NCBI GenBank assembly: GCA_020049775.1
Contig: JAGVLO010000008.1
Coordinates: 1-64,000, forward strand
From: Alphaproteobacteria bacterium
Lineage (GTDB): Bacteria; Pseudomonadota; Alphaproteobacteria; Rickettsiales; SXRF01
DNA length: 64,000 nucleotides
Reading direction: 5' to 3'
Below, piece by piece: positions 8,893 through 17,588 of the stretch. The position numbers and the translations under genes are program-made. A model generated the notes under the pieces. That model saw only the letters and a list, made by a program, of their open reading frames with translations. It did not search any database and was not told where the DNA came from. Each line of letters begins with the position of its first letter. The stretch's first letter is position 1.

Positions 8893-9048
8893 ATATTGAA
8901 AAAAACACGGAAGAGCATAGGTTTATAAAATATGAAACAACTATTGTCCAGAACCTAAAATACAAAATTTTGTTCATTTAAAAACAATGTGTTATTGTAC
9001 AAACCTGTGGTTTCAAGTTTATACCAGTATAAATTTATTCCAGAAACT

Positions 9049-9076
9049 AAAAAAGGCCGCGCATGCGGCCTTTTTT
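9049..9076 (-). terminator. Rho-independent terminator downstream of the EF-hand gene
   Basis: A perfect inverted repeat (AAAAAAGGCCGC, loop GCAT, GCGGCCTTTTTT). It has a T tract on both strands, so it can act in either direction. It lies 20 bases after the stop of the minus-strand EF-hand gene. Confidence 0.85.
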
Positions 9077-9095
9077 AGTGTGCTATCCGCGACAG

Positions 9096-9461
9096 TTATT
9101 GAGCTGCCTTTTCTGTCGGCTTTGCTTCTTTTATAGACCCAAGATGTTCACGACGTTGGTCCATTTGCTCATGCATGGCATCGCGCTCTGATTTATCAAT
9201 TTTGCCATCGCTATTCTTGTCCATACGTTTAAATCGATCTTCCGCCTGCGTCATGAACTCCACCTTGGAAATAACACCGTCTTTATTGGTGTCTATTTCC
9301 ATTAGTCTTTCTTCCATTTTCTGGCGCATAATTTCACGCGGGGGCTTACCAGCTGGCGCAGCAGCAGGTGCAGGCGCGGGAGCGGATGCATCTGTAGCCA
9401 ACGCATTTGTAGCCAGCAGCAGACTAGATAACGCTAAAATAATAGCTGAAGTTTTATACAT
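9096..9461 (-). CDS. Exported EF-hand calcium-binding protein
   Basis: A 121-residue periplasmic or secreted protein with a Sec signal peptide (residues 1-23, ending ATNALATDA), an Ala/Pro-rich linker (25-40) and two canonical EF-hand loops: Asp57-Glu68 (DTNKDGVISKVE) and Asp81-Glu92 (DKNSDGKIDKSE). Both loops have all the 1-3-5-12 acidic or polar ligands and the central Gly, so both should bind Ca2+. The C-terminal 25 residues are charged and helical. The ATG at 9461 is preceded by GAGG. It is monocistronic with its own terminator. It may be a calcium sensor or buffer; the partner is unknown. Confidence 0.85.
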   Translation of the reverse strand: MYKTSAIILALSSLLLATNALATDASAPAPAPAAAPAGKPPREIMRQKMEERLMEIDTNKDGVISKVEFMTQAEDRFKRMDKNSDGKIDKSERDAMHEQMDQRREHLGSIKEAKPTEKAAQ

Positions 9462-9604
9462 AATATCCTCACATAAAGTATGATTTACATTGAATTTGGA
9501 AAAGAAAAATTTATAGGCGCTTGAGTTTAAGCACTTTAGCCAAAGCTAACAAGTACAATCTTGACCATAAACCACTTAAAGCTGCCGTAGATTTTACAGT
9601 AGCA

Positions 9605-10738
9605 TCAAAAAGTCGATAGAGCGTCCAGAAAACGGTGACGAAACATGTTTAACAGGTGGAGGTCAAGATGCTGGGACATCTGCTCCGTCATAATTTTTAA
9701 TGCTTCTTCAGGTGGCATGGGCGGCTTATACACCCGCCGGTCGGTAAGGGCACTGAACACATCCACAATGGCCGCCATACGCGCTAGGTCATTCAGCTTA
9801 CCGCCCTCTAGGCCGTAAGGATAACCCGTGCCATCCAGCTTTTCGTGGTGCTGACCGGCAATCGTAATAATTCCTTTGGGAATGCTATCATCTTTTTTGA
9901 GACAATATACCGTGTGTGTAACATGACTTTTCATCACATCGAATTCTTCGGTGGTCAGGCGGCCTGGCTTATTAAGCACAGCGTGAGGAATTTGCATCTT
10001 ACCCACATCGTGAAGCAATCCACCTGTTGAAAGTATCTTTTGTTCGTGAACAGGAAGATTGATGGCGTGACCAAACAGCGTAAGCATCGTCGCTACGCGC
10101 AGAGAATGTACATACGTGTAGTTATCGTGGTTCTTCACACCATGAAGAATACCCATAAAATTATCGGTATTCACCGCCTCAATCAGCGGCACACAGGCCT
10201 CACTCACATCTTTGTAGGCGATGGGTTCACCGCTAGCGATTGTATCCGCAATATTGTTGAATACCTCCACCGTTCCTCTTAACACCTTCGCCTGCAGTGG
10301 AGGCAAATCATCCCACTGCCGTTCAACCATTGCATTAAGCAATTGTGAAATCTTCTTTATCAGCTCGCTTCTGCGGTAAGGTTTTACCAGCCAGCTATCC
10401 GCGCCACATTCTGTTACGGCTGCAATTTTTTCACGGCTATCTGAGGCAAGCAGCACTATAACCGGAATATCTTTAACATATTCCTGTAAGCGCAGCTGCT
10501 TTACAAGCTCATAGCCGCCTTGCGGTGGGGCATCCTCATCTACCAGCACTACACCCGGCATAGCGCGCTTTATCGCATCCATCGCGGCAGTAATGCTATC
10601 GTAGGGGAGAATATTGTAAAACGACATCAACGCATCCATCACCTCCTGACGGTGATCGCTGTTGTTATCAATCAGCACAACCGTATGCTTGCTATCGGCT
10701 GCGTGTTGGTGGCTACAATTTTCGTCGTTACAATCCAC
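9605..10738 (-). CDS. Response regulator with HD-GYP phosphodiesterase domain
   Basis: A predicted two-component output protein that hydrolyses cyclic di-GMP. Receiver domain: residues about 18-135, with phospho-acceptor Asp67 in 'VVLVDED' and Lys119 in 'LVKPY'; the acidic pocket is reduced to 'IDNN'. HD-GYP domain: about 195-377, with His243-Asp244 in 'LLHDVGK' and 'HHEKLDGTGYP' at 297-307, so the metal and GYP motifs are intact. The first 18 residues are Cys/His rich (C3, C8, H10, H12, H18), which is unusual. The start is a GTG at 10738; no ATG upstream of the receiver is available. It lies near the MCP-like and STAS genes on the same strand, which suggests one signalling group. No histidine kinase is in the window. 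Confidence 0.88.
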   Translation of the reverse strand: MDCNDENCSHQHAADSKHTVVLIDNNSDHRQEVMDALMSFYNILPYDSITAAMDAIKRAMPGVVLVDEDAPPQGGYELVKQLRLQEYVKDIPVIVLLASDSREKIAAVTECGADSWLVKPYRRSELIKKISQLLNAMVERQWDDLPPLQAKVLRGTVEVFNNIADTIASGEPIAYKDVSEACVPLIEAVNTDNFMGILHGVKNHDNYTYVHSLRVATMLTLFGHAINLPVHEQKILSTGGLLHDVGKMQIPHAVLNKPGRLTTEEFDVMKSHVTHTVYCLKKDDSIPKGIITIAGQHHEKLDGTGYPYGLEGGKLNDLARMAAIVDVFSALTDRRVYKPPMPPEEALKIMTEQMSQHLDLHLLNMFRHRFLDALSTF

Positions 10739-10854
10739 GCCTGCTTCTCGGCTAATCTGCTAATCCAGTATTTTATGCTAAATATACGGATCAAAGGTTA
10801 AAAAAACCTTTGGTTCGAAGCTAGCCAACCTGTTGTAATTTATGTATCAGAAGT

Positions 10855-11916
10855 CTAAAAAAGCTCGCTATCATCACTTGATGAGGCATTTTTTGTAGAA
10901 GCAGACATATTTATCACGCTGCCGCCGGCAAGTTGTGCCACATTAATTCCACGCTCTGAAGCAATCATGAATAATTGTTGTTTAAGTGCCGATAGAGTTA
11001 ATACGGAAGCAAATTTCTCGAGTGTCTCCGCCGGGTTTTCCGATACAGGCAAGTTATCATTATCCATGTTTGCACCAATGGATTTTAGAAGTGCTATAAC
11101 ATTGGTGGCAACCTGCGAGTTTCGATCCTGAAATTGCACACCTATAGTGATATGACCAATTTTTGAAGAAATTTCTTTTACGGACACAGATGCCTGCTTC
11201 ATGATGTGTGCGACACCTTCATTTTGTGACACCAGCACCATCATCAATTCATCCAGGTCATTGCGCACACGGATGTTGTCGGACATATCAATGTCTGCGA
11301 CCTTACCCAATGTCTCCTTGCCTTTATGCAATGTCTGCGACATGGAGGAAATAGTCGATTGCATCTCATGCGCCATGTCGTCGATCTGGCTGGATACCTG
11401 CTTGACTTCCTTGGCAACCACAGAAAAACCACGCCCTGCCGGTCCTGCCTTTACCGCTTCTATAGTGGCATTCAGCGCCAGCATTCGCGTCTGTTTATTG
11501 ATCTTATTTACTTGCTTGAGGAAATTTTCAATATGGGCAAGCTGGTCCAGAACGCCTTCCATGGCAAAAGCAAGTGTCATGGCATTCTCAGAAATCACCA
11601 CTATTTTATCGATGGTCTTTTCAATGTGGTTGCTCATCATTTTTGTGAATTCCTGCAATGAAATATATCCGCCTTTGTATTCCAGCCGTGATATAGTCTG
11701 AACAAGCTGGTCAAGGATACCTCCCTGCTGGCCGGAAGCTTCTGACAGGTGCATAAAATTCTTGCTGAGCTCAACCGTAGAATTCTCGACCTGCCCCGCG
11801 GAATTGGATATGGCGTTGCAGATCATTTCAATGCACAAATCGAAAACTTTATTCTTTGCAGACCGCATGTTGCTATGCTCACTGGTACGCGGCATGGTTT
11901 GATTTGAACTGCTCAT
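10855..11916 (-). CDS. Soluble methyl-accepting chemotaxis-like signalling protein
   Basis: A 353-residue protein carrying the cytoplasmic MCP signalling hairpin: 'LNATIEAVKAGPAGRGFSV' around residues 148-166, then 'VVAKEVKQVSSQ'. This region normally contacts CheA and CheW. The protein is almost wholly coiled coil with no transmembrane segment and no recognisable N-terminal sensor domain, so input must come from the cytoplasm or a partner. The ATG at 11916 is preferred to a longer frame to 11982 because AAGGAG lies 6 bases upstream. It is read toward the HD-GYP response regulator. The tip differs from the strict chemoreceptor consensus (NATIEAVKAG rather than NAAIEAARAG). Confidence 0.82.
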   Translation of the reverse strand: MSSSNQTMPRTSEHSNMRSAKNKVFDLCIEMICNAISNSAGQVENSTVELSKNFMHLSEASGQQGGILDQLVQTISRLEYKGGYISLQEFTKMMSNHIEKTIDKIVVISENAMTLAFAMEGVLDQLAHIENFLKQVNKINKQTRMLALNATIEAVKAGPAGRGFSVVAKEVKQVSSQIDDMAHEMQSTISSMSQTLHKGKETLGKVADIDMSDNIRVRNDLDELMMVLVSQNEGVAHIMKQASVSVKEISSKIGHITIGVQFQDRNSQVATNVIALLKSIGANMDNDNLPVSENPAETLEKFASVLTLSALKQQLFMIASERGINVAQLAGGSVINMSASTKNASSSDDSELF

Positions 11917-12337
11917 ACAAAACTCCTTTTGATAATTGCTCCTGCTATGGCAGACAAAGATAGTATTTTCAGCACACTGCACAATGACTGCAGCCTTTTT
12001 GATGCAGCATCAGCGCGTGCAGGTATAAGATTTTGCTGCTCCATGTGATACACTTTTAGATTGAAATAAATTTATATGCGCACCTAATTCTGTACAGCAA
12101 TCGCAGTTTATAAATGTTTAATGGGAAGAAGTTTCATTCTCTGAAGAAAAATCTAGCGGAAAGATATAGTTTTCACTATTATCAGTATGATGAATGATGT
12201 TCGCTGCATGTCGATCATGATATTGGTTGTGATTCTATGCAATACACATTTACCAATTGCATTTCCACCAGATGAGCCGTAAATACAATTATAGATTGTT
12301 ATTTTTTAATAATATGGCGCGATTAAACTTGAGTATA
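11917..12337. other. Intergenic region upstream of the MCP-like gene
   Basis: About 420 AT-rich bases between the STAS stop and the MCP-like start. It presumably holds the promoter of the MCP-like gene. I see no convincing gene; a short plus-strand open frame from 12257 overlaps the STAS gene and lacks protein-like character. Confidence 0.4.
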
Positions 12338-12643
12338 TTAGTCGATAATCTGAAAACGCTGATAACTCTTGGTTGCCCTGAGCAATTCTTTTACATCTCC
12401 TTTTGGATGATAGATGCTCATCGCCACACCACGTTGCTGGCACTCGTTATGTGTAACAATCAGCATGCCTAAACCAGATGAATCCATAAAGGCTAGATCG
12501 GTGAGATCGAACTTCAGCGATTTCGGGTTTTGCTCAAACATAGTGTTGATGACATTCCTGAATTCAGAAGTGTCTGAGAATGTGAGGCGGCCACTCAGCG
12601 CAATATCACAACCATTATCATTTATTGCATCTGTTATAGTCAT
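12338..12643 (-). CDS. STAS-domain protein (anti-sigma factor antagonist type)
   Basis: A 101-residue single STAS domain like SpoIIAA/RsbV. Such proteins bind or release a partner depending on phosphorylation of a Ser. The 'AFMDSSGLGMLIV' motif at residues 51-63 contains the phospho-acceptor Ser region at the start of helix 2. The ATG at 12643 (MTITDAIN) has AGGAAG just upstream and is preferred over the longer frame to 12664. The protein starts a minus-strand series with the MCP-like and HD-GYP genes. No SpoIIAB/RsbW-type kinase or PP2C phosphatase is visible in the window, so the partner lies elsewhere. Confidence 0.85.
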   Translation of the reverse strand: MTITDAINDNGCDIALSGRLTFSDTSEFRNVINTMFEQNPKSLKFDLTDLAFMDSSGLGMLIVTHNECQQRGVAMSIYHPKGDVKELLRATKSYQRFQIID

Positions 12644-12868
12644 CGCACTTCCTAAATAAATCACGCGTTATCTATACATCAGCAAAATATATTCTGTCTA
12701 GGGTAAGCAATGCTGAACGGTGCATACATAATTTGCGGTGGCCTTGTATCCGAGTAATATCCTCATTCTTAGCCACTATAAATTTCTTCATAGCTTTCAT
12801 CTGCGATAAAAAATCGCACAACTATTATCTGCAAAATTTCTGGAAATTCTTATGCGGATTGTATTGAT

Positions 12869-13171
12869 TCAGTGTGGAGCTGAATCATTCCTGCTGCTCT
12901 CTTGAGAATCACGCGCAGCAAATTCAACACCCAGATCATGGGCGTTTTCACAATCAGGATTATCTTTTATTTGGCGGAAACGTTCCAACCAGGCGGTAAT
13001 ACGCCATGTGCATGACACTTCTGCATTACCACGTGAATTCGCCCAATCAGGATAGGTCATCAGGTCGCGGAAACGATCGATCCAGCCTTTGATTTTTTCA
13101 GCTTTAATGGGATTGGTCACATGGCTCGCATGCTGTTCCAAACCGGTTACTAATTCATCAAAGCCTTTCAT
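12869..13171 (-). CDS. Small hypothetical protein
   Basis: A 100-residue soluble protein, MKGFDELVTGLEQHASHV..., tryptophan-rich in the middle ('RFRDLMTYPDWANSRG', 'CTWRITAWLERFRQI') and acidic or polar at the end. The ATG at 13171 has GGAG at normal spacing; a longer frame to 13207 lacks this. I do not recognise the family. It is alone between the STAS gene and the divergent subtilisin-like gene. Confidence 0.6.
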   Translation of the reverse strand: MKGFDELVTGLEQHASHVTNPIKAEKIKGWIDRFRDLMTYPDWANSRGNAEVSCTWRITAWLERFRQIKDNPDCENAHDLGVEFAARDSQESSRNDSAPH

Positions 13172-13421
13172 GGAAACTCCGTTTGGTAACAAAAACCTGT
13201 GGACCATCTAGAATTATACCCCAAAAGAATCGAATGAATTATTAAGATAATTAGACAATTCCTTTATATTTGCTTTATGTGCATCAAATTACTTCATTGT
13301 TATACATGAGTTATTTGTATTTTCCTGTATCTTCCTGTGGCATATTTACCCTATTGATTATTTGCTAAACAGGCGTCGCAGACCTGCTATAGTCACAGGC
13401 ATCATACCGTAAGGGTAGCCT

Positions 13422-15458
13422 ATGTCCGAAGAGCAGGTAAAACCGTCTGAGGAAGTAGCAACGCCAAACAGCACTGGCGAAGGAGATGTATTTTCTGCTC
13501 CCTGTAATGACCCCCAGAAAAAAGACGGCACAGAACCGCCCACCGAAAAAAAACGAACTATTTTCCAGAAGGTGCGGAGCATTGGCTGGCAAGTCACCAA
13601 AAAACTTGCGCTGCTGACGGCAGTAACTTCACCCATACGCGATACGCCAGGGCATGACCTGCTATGCGGCCTGCAACATGCAGGCATTATTCCAATGCTG
13701 GGAGATGCCCAGTCACGCGAACGGCCCTACCGTCACATCGCTGATAAAAAATTTGCCGATAGTATCGATGCCCGGCCATTGCCTGAATCTGTGCTGCAAC
13801 CAGCACGCATCAATAACTATGTCATGGAACCAAACGGTGAAGACGTTCCTATTTTTATTTTGCATGGCGAAAAAATCAGTTTTCGCGAAGCGCTCAGCCG
13901 CATGAACACCAACCTTTACCACGGACAAGGAGTTTCGGCGAGCTTTCACGATACACTGTCCAAAATTTTGGACCGTGATGCAGACGTAAAATTTATCGAC
14001 GGACTAGTGACAGAGGGCCTGATATTCAACGGTCCGCACATTGAACTTCTGAAAAACAGCAAGACCGTGGTCAATAACAGTGTGTGTATCAGCTCGCTCG
14101 ACCAAACACGCGATGTAAGTCAATACAAGGCATGGATATTCCATGCGGCAGGCAATCTTGGTGATTCGATTGACGTTAAACCCTTCCAGTCGCAGCCAGG
14201 TGGCCTCGTGTATCACGGCCCGCGTAGCGTTTTAATTGGGGCGCCTTACGGATATTCCTCGCGCTGTGGCCCGGTGTTTTATGCTGAACCTGCGACCGCA
14301 GGCCGCATAAAATCCATGGAGTCGCGCTTCACGCTGCTTCCCTCTTCTGCCGACGATGATGTGGTAGATGAACATGGTCGTGGCCCCGTAAGTCATGGCT
14401 GGGGCGGAACGTCAAATTCTTCACCTGTGGCAGCGGCAAAATTTTCGGCGCTGATGGAACGTTACGGCAATTATCTATCAGAAGAGCAGATATTTGCTAT
14501 TCTTTGCCACTCGGTCGCAGAAACAACCAAAGACCGGCTTGCGCTACAGCTATTGCAGGCACAGGCATCAGGAAACACCTTCGCCAGCGCATATATGACA
14601 AACGAAGTGGCGCGTTACCATTCCACCACCATGCCAGGACGCCATGCACAATATTTCTACGACCCTTCAACACATGGATTTGGCGAGGTGACACAGACGG
14701 CCCTGCAACGTGCAGATGAAAGCCTGCAACTGGCAGTCATTTACAGTATGCACAATCCGCAAGCCGTATCGAAACCTACCACCATAAAAGCCGGGATTTC
14801 GCTCAGCGAGATGGCAACGACTAGCGACGGCATGTATCACTATAAATTTCGGCTACCTCGCGCGGCAAACCTTGGTAACGTAGTGATTCAGGGCTGTGTA
14901 GCGTCGCCAGATATTGAGCGTGAAGAAATTTACATGATCGCAAACGGCATCAAGATACGCATACCGGCAGCCACAACCAGCCCATTGCAGGAATTTAATA
15001 TCACGCGCAGCGAAACCACAGAATTCATCGGTTCGACGCGCGGCTTTACTGGCTGCGGTCCAGTGCAGGAAATCGAAATTGTTTCCCGCCTGCCCCTAGA
15101 TGGCAAGGCAAGCATCACCTGTTATAACACGCTTGGCGCCAACGATTTGGTGAGTAACCTGGGCCAACTGAAGGCAAATGTTGACCGGCTGCAGGCCGGG
15201 CCAAAACCGGTCAGCCTGCGCATGGCAAGACCACTGGACAGCAAAAGAACAGAACCTTCCATAACGCCTATTGCAGCGACCTTCTATCCGGATAGCGTAA
15301 GCGAAGCAGAAATAGCACTAGATATGCAGAGGAAAGCTGAAAAAGAGAAGGTACCGGACAAGCAGGAACAAGAACAGAAGTTTGAACACACCGCGTATTG
15401 GAAAAAAGAAGAAACCGACCCGCCCCCGCGCGAAGCCTATATTGGAAAGATGATATAA
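13422..15458 (+). CDS. Divergent subtilisin-like (S8-fold) protein, possibly inactive
   Basis: A 678-residue protein without an obvious signal peptide. Several S8 peptidase landmarks appear in the right order: 'YHGQGVSA' (His167, compare the HGTHVAG box), 'VVNNSVCIS' (216-224, compare INNSWG), 'HAAGNLGD' (Asn245, the oxyanion-hole Asn) and 'GGTSNSSPVAAAKFSALM' (Ser331, compare GTSxAxPxVAG), followed by the usual 'LSEEQIFAIL' helix. The expected Asp box upstream of the His is not clear: 'IFILHGEK' has His148 where Asp would be and the spacing is short. A C-terminal region (about 450-600) could be a beta-rich domain, and the tail is charged. Seen: the motifs. Inferred: the fold and doubtful activity. 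It is convergent and end-to-end with the repeat protein at 15459. Confidence 0.6.
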   Translation: MSEEQVKPSEEVATPNSTGEGDVFSAPCNDPQKKDGTEPPTEKKRTIFQKVRSIGWQVTKKLALLTAVTSPIRDTPGHDLLCGLQHAGIIPMLGDAQSRERPYRHIADKKFADSIDARPLPESVLQPARINNYVMEPNGEDVPIFILHGEKISFREALSRMNTNLYHGQGVSASFHDTLSKILDRDADVKFIDGLVTEGLIFNGPHIELLKNSKTVVNNSVCISSLDQTRDVSQYKAWIFHAAGNLGDSIDVKPFQSQPGGLVYHGPRSVLIGAPYGYSSRCGPVFYAEPATAGRIKSMESRFTLLPSSADDDVVDEHGRGPVSHGWGGTSNSSPVAAAKFSALMERYGNYLSEEQIFAILCHSVAETTKDRLALQLLQAQASGNTFASAYMTNEVARYHSTTMPGRHAQYFYDPSTHGFGEVTQTALQRADESLQLAVIYSMHNPQAVSKPTTIKAGISLSEMATTSDGMYHYKFRLPRAANLGNVVIQGCVASPDIEREEIYMIANGIKIRIPAATTSPLQEFNITRSETTEFIGSTRGFTGCGPVQEIEIVSRLPLDGKASITCYNTLGANDLVSNLGQLKANVDRLQAGPKPVSLRMARPLDSKRTEPSITPIAATFYPDSVSEAEIALDMQRKAEKEKVPDKQEQEQKFEHTAYWKKEETDPPPREAYIGKMI

Positions 15459-16538
15459 TTATTTGCGACCAATATCGCTGGATGAACCACGGTCTTCACC
15501 AAGCATCCTATCCAGCCAGTCGTCACCGGCTTTCCCGGCGCCGCTGTCGCCGCCTACACGTTGCGTAAAGGGTACATCTTTTCCCTCCACACCCTGTGAT
15601 GCCTGATCAAGAAATTTTTGCTGCCATTTATCCATGGCATCACCGTCTGCATTACGGCTGCTATCTGTTCCGCCTACACGCTCAGTAAAACTTATATTCA
15701 CATTGTTGCCTTCATCTGCATCCGGCGCGGCGGCATTGCCACGGTCTCTTTCCTGTATCCGTCGCAAGAAACTGTCCATTTCCGGAGTACCGCCCGCATT
15801 GCCGGCAAGGTCCACTGAGCTGCCGCCAACAACTATGCGATCGTCCATTATAATGCGGCCACCGCCACCACCTAAATCCACCCAGCTTTCGTCGCCAGTA
15901 GTGAACTCTACGGATACACGATTTGAAGGAGGAGATGCAAAACCCACATTGCCCAGCACATCACTTGAAGAAGCGCTCGCTATACCCGATCCGCCATCAA
16001 GTGAAGGAGCTAAATCAACTTCATCAGAAGCGGCGCGGCGCGGCGCCAGCATGGCCGACATGCCTATAGGTATGCTTAGTCCATTATTATCGAATACCTC
16101 GCGTACCCGCTCTTCCATTCCATCCCTGTCACCATTTTTAATGGCACCACGCAAATCTTCGCGCAGGCGCGTTTCCTGCCATGTCTGCAACGGGTCGCCT
16201 TGCACATCGCTGCGCGCAGCTTCCATTAGAGTCTCCAGCCGCTGTTCCTGCAATTGACTGATATCGTCCATGCCTTCCGCAGCACCACGCCTGCTAAGGG
16301 CCGAGATAACCGCATACCTGGCAGCGCCCATACCAGGCGCTTCTGAATAGGTAATGTCATCAATATTATTATCTAGGTCTGGGTCTGTCCTGCGGTCCGT
16401 ACCCGCTTGAATCTGGCGCACCACGGCAATAGTATTTTCGTCCAGACCTGAATCCTGAAAGTTACCTGTGCGCAGCGCGTCATCAATGCGCTGCTTCCAC
16501 TCCGGTGCCTGACTTGCAGAGATTGCGTCATCAACCAT
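15459..16538 (-). CDS. Hypothetical protein with three C-terminal VGG repeats
   Basis: A 359-residue soluble acidic protein of unknown function. Residues 1-150 are helical and charged; 170-225 are Ser/Gly/Asp-rich and probably unstructured. The C-terminal part holds three degenerate copies of one element: 'DRIVVGGS...MDSFLRRIQERDRG' (233-267), 'FTERVGGT...MDKWQQKFLDQ' (284-312) and 'FTQRVGGD...DDWLDRMLGEDRG' (324-351). The ATG at 16538 has GGGAGGGGA upstream. Its stop abuts the stop of the subtilisin-like gene, with no space for separate terminators. Confidence 0.65.
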   Translation of the reverse strand: MVDDAISASQAPEWKQRIDDALRTGNFQDSGLDENTIAVVRQIQAGTDRRTDPDLDNNIDDITYSEAPGMGAARYAVISALSRRGAAEGMDDISQLQEQRLETLMEAARSDVQGDPLQTWQETRLREDLRGAIKNGDRDGMEERVREVFDNNGLSIPIGMSAMLAPRRAASDEVDLAPSLDGGSGIASASSSDVLGNVGFASPPSNRVSVEFTTGDESWVDLGGGGGRIIMDDRIVVGGSSVDLAGNAGGTPEMDSFLRRIQERDRGNAAAPDADEGNNVNISFTERVGGTDSSRNADGDAMDKWQQKFLDQASQGVEGKDVPFTQRVGGDSGAGKAGDDWLDRMLGEDRGSSSDIGRK

Positions 16539-16789
16539 AATCCCCTCCCGCTGTTCCTTAATTTTGCCTCTTAAAACCCGGGCAACTAATAAGTAACTAT
16601 ACCATACCCAAGGGGTATTTAGGCTGGTATTATATGAATATTTAGTGACTTGGTATTTATCAGCAACATAAATTTATTTTTATATAATATGTGGTTACGC
16701 AATACGCACGCAATGTCTCCTATCCATAATGATTGCAAATGCGAGCCAGATGCCAATAATCAAATCTTTGTTGTTCATTTTGAGACATC

Positions 16790-17203
16790 ATGAGCTTGCT
16801 GAGAATAATTTATCGTACCGCCTTTATAGTTTGCGCTGGTTTTTGCATAAGCACACCCGCCGCAGCTGTGGACATCTATATCCAGAATATAATTATCGGC
16901 GGGCAGCACATGGATTTCCGGCTGATGTCTGCCAAGCCTTATGACACTCAGAAACTCTCAGAGCTACCTAGTGAGATTACCCTTACTTTTTCTCAGAATG
17001 TTAGGGCAGAGAAAAGTTATATCAGGGTTTATAACATGTTTGGTATGCAGGTGAACGAAATGCCCGTACAGGCTGATGGAGACATATTATCTGCGCCGTT
17101 GCCTGCACTTGAACCCGGGCGCTACCGAGTAAAATGGCGTGCCTACTGCCTGTGCAAAGCCAATACAGATTTACGCGACTCTTTTATTTTCACCATATTG
17201 TAA
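16790..17203 (+). CDS. CopC/YobA-like periplasmic protein lacking the usual copper ligands
   Basis: A 137-residue protein with a signal peptide (cleavage after STPAAA, about residue 26) and one immunoglobulin-like CopC domain: 'LPSEITLTFSQNV', then 'LPALEPGRYRVKWRAYC' and the ending 'RDSFIFTIL', which matches the CopC frame (PSEVTLTFSEPV ... GTYTVRWRVVSADGH ... G-x-F-x-F-x-V). The N-terminal His of mature CopC and the SADGH His are missing; 'CLCKANTDLRD' replaces the latter, so Cu binding as in CopC is doubtful, though the two cysteines could bind metal. Followed by arsC after 14 bases. Confidence 0.7.
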   Translation: MSLLRIIYRTAFIVCAGFCISTPAAAVDIYIQNIIIGGQHMDFRLMSAKPYDTQKLSELPSEITLTFSQNVRAEKSYIRVYNMFGMQVNEMPVQADGDILSAPLPALEPGRYRVKWRAYCLCKANTDLRDSFIFTIL

Positions 17204-17217
17204 TCAAGGCAATCCAC

Positions 17218-17571
17218 ATGAGTATTACCATTTACCATAATCCTGCCTGCGGCACTTCGCGAAATGCTCTGGAAATTATCCGCAACTCCGGAGTAGAACC
17301 AACCATTATCGAATACTTAAAAACACCTCCTTCCCACAGCGATTTAGAGATGCTGATTAAGAAAATGGGCGTACCAGTCCGTGATGTATTGCGCCGCAAA
17401 GGAACACCTTATGAGGAACTAGGGCTGTACGACCCGAAATGGGATGACAATGCATTGCTGGATTTGATGATCAAACAACCCATACTCATAAACCGACCTA
17501 TTGTGTTGACACCGCTTGGCGCAAAACTTTGCCGCCCTTCAGAAACCGTCAAGGACATACTTCCTAGTTAA
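17218..17571 (+). CDS. arsC: Arsenate reductase, glutaredoxin-dependent ArsC family
   Basis: Reduces arsenate to arsenite using glutathione and glutaredoxin. The 117 residues have the catalytic Cys11 in 'YHNPACGTSRNAL', and the three arginines expected in the family are in 'VPVRDVLRRKGTPYEELG' and 'RPIVLTPLGAKLCRPSE'. The ATG at 17218 (MSITIYHNP) is clear; the longer frame overlaps the CopC-like gene. No arsB, acr3 or arsR is adjacent, so a dedicated arsenic operon is not evident. Probably co-transcribed with manC (17 bases downstream). Confidence 0.92.
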   Translation: MSITIYHNPACGTSRNALEIIRNSGVEPTIIEYLKTPPSHSDLEMLIKKMGVPVRDVLRRKGTPYEELGLYDPKWDDNALLDLMIKQPILINRPIVLTPLGAKLCRPSETVKDILPS

Positions 17572-17588
17572 GTTGATGCAGAGCTAAT

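Noticed and set aside
12257-12472. Short plus-strand frame of 71 codons near the STAS gene
   Set aside because: It overlaps the STAS gene antisense and has no ribosome binding site or recognisable sequence.
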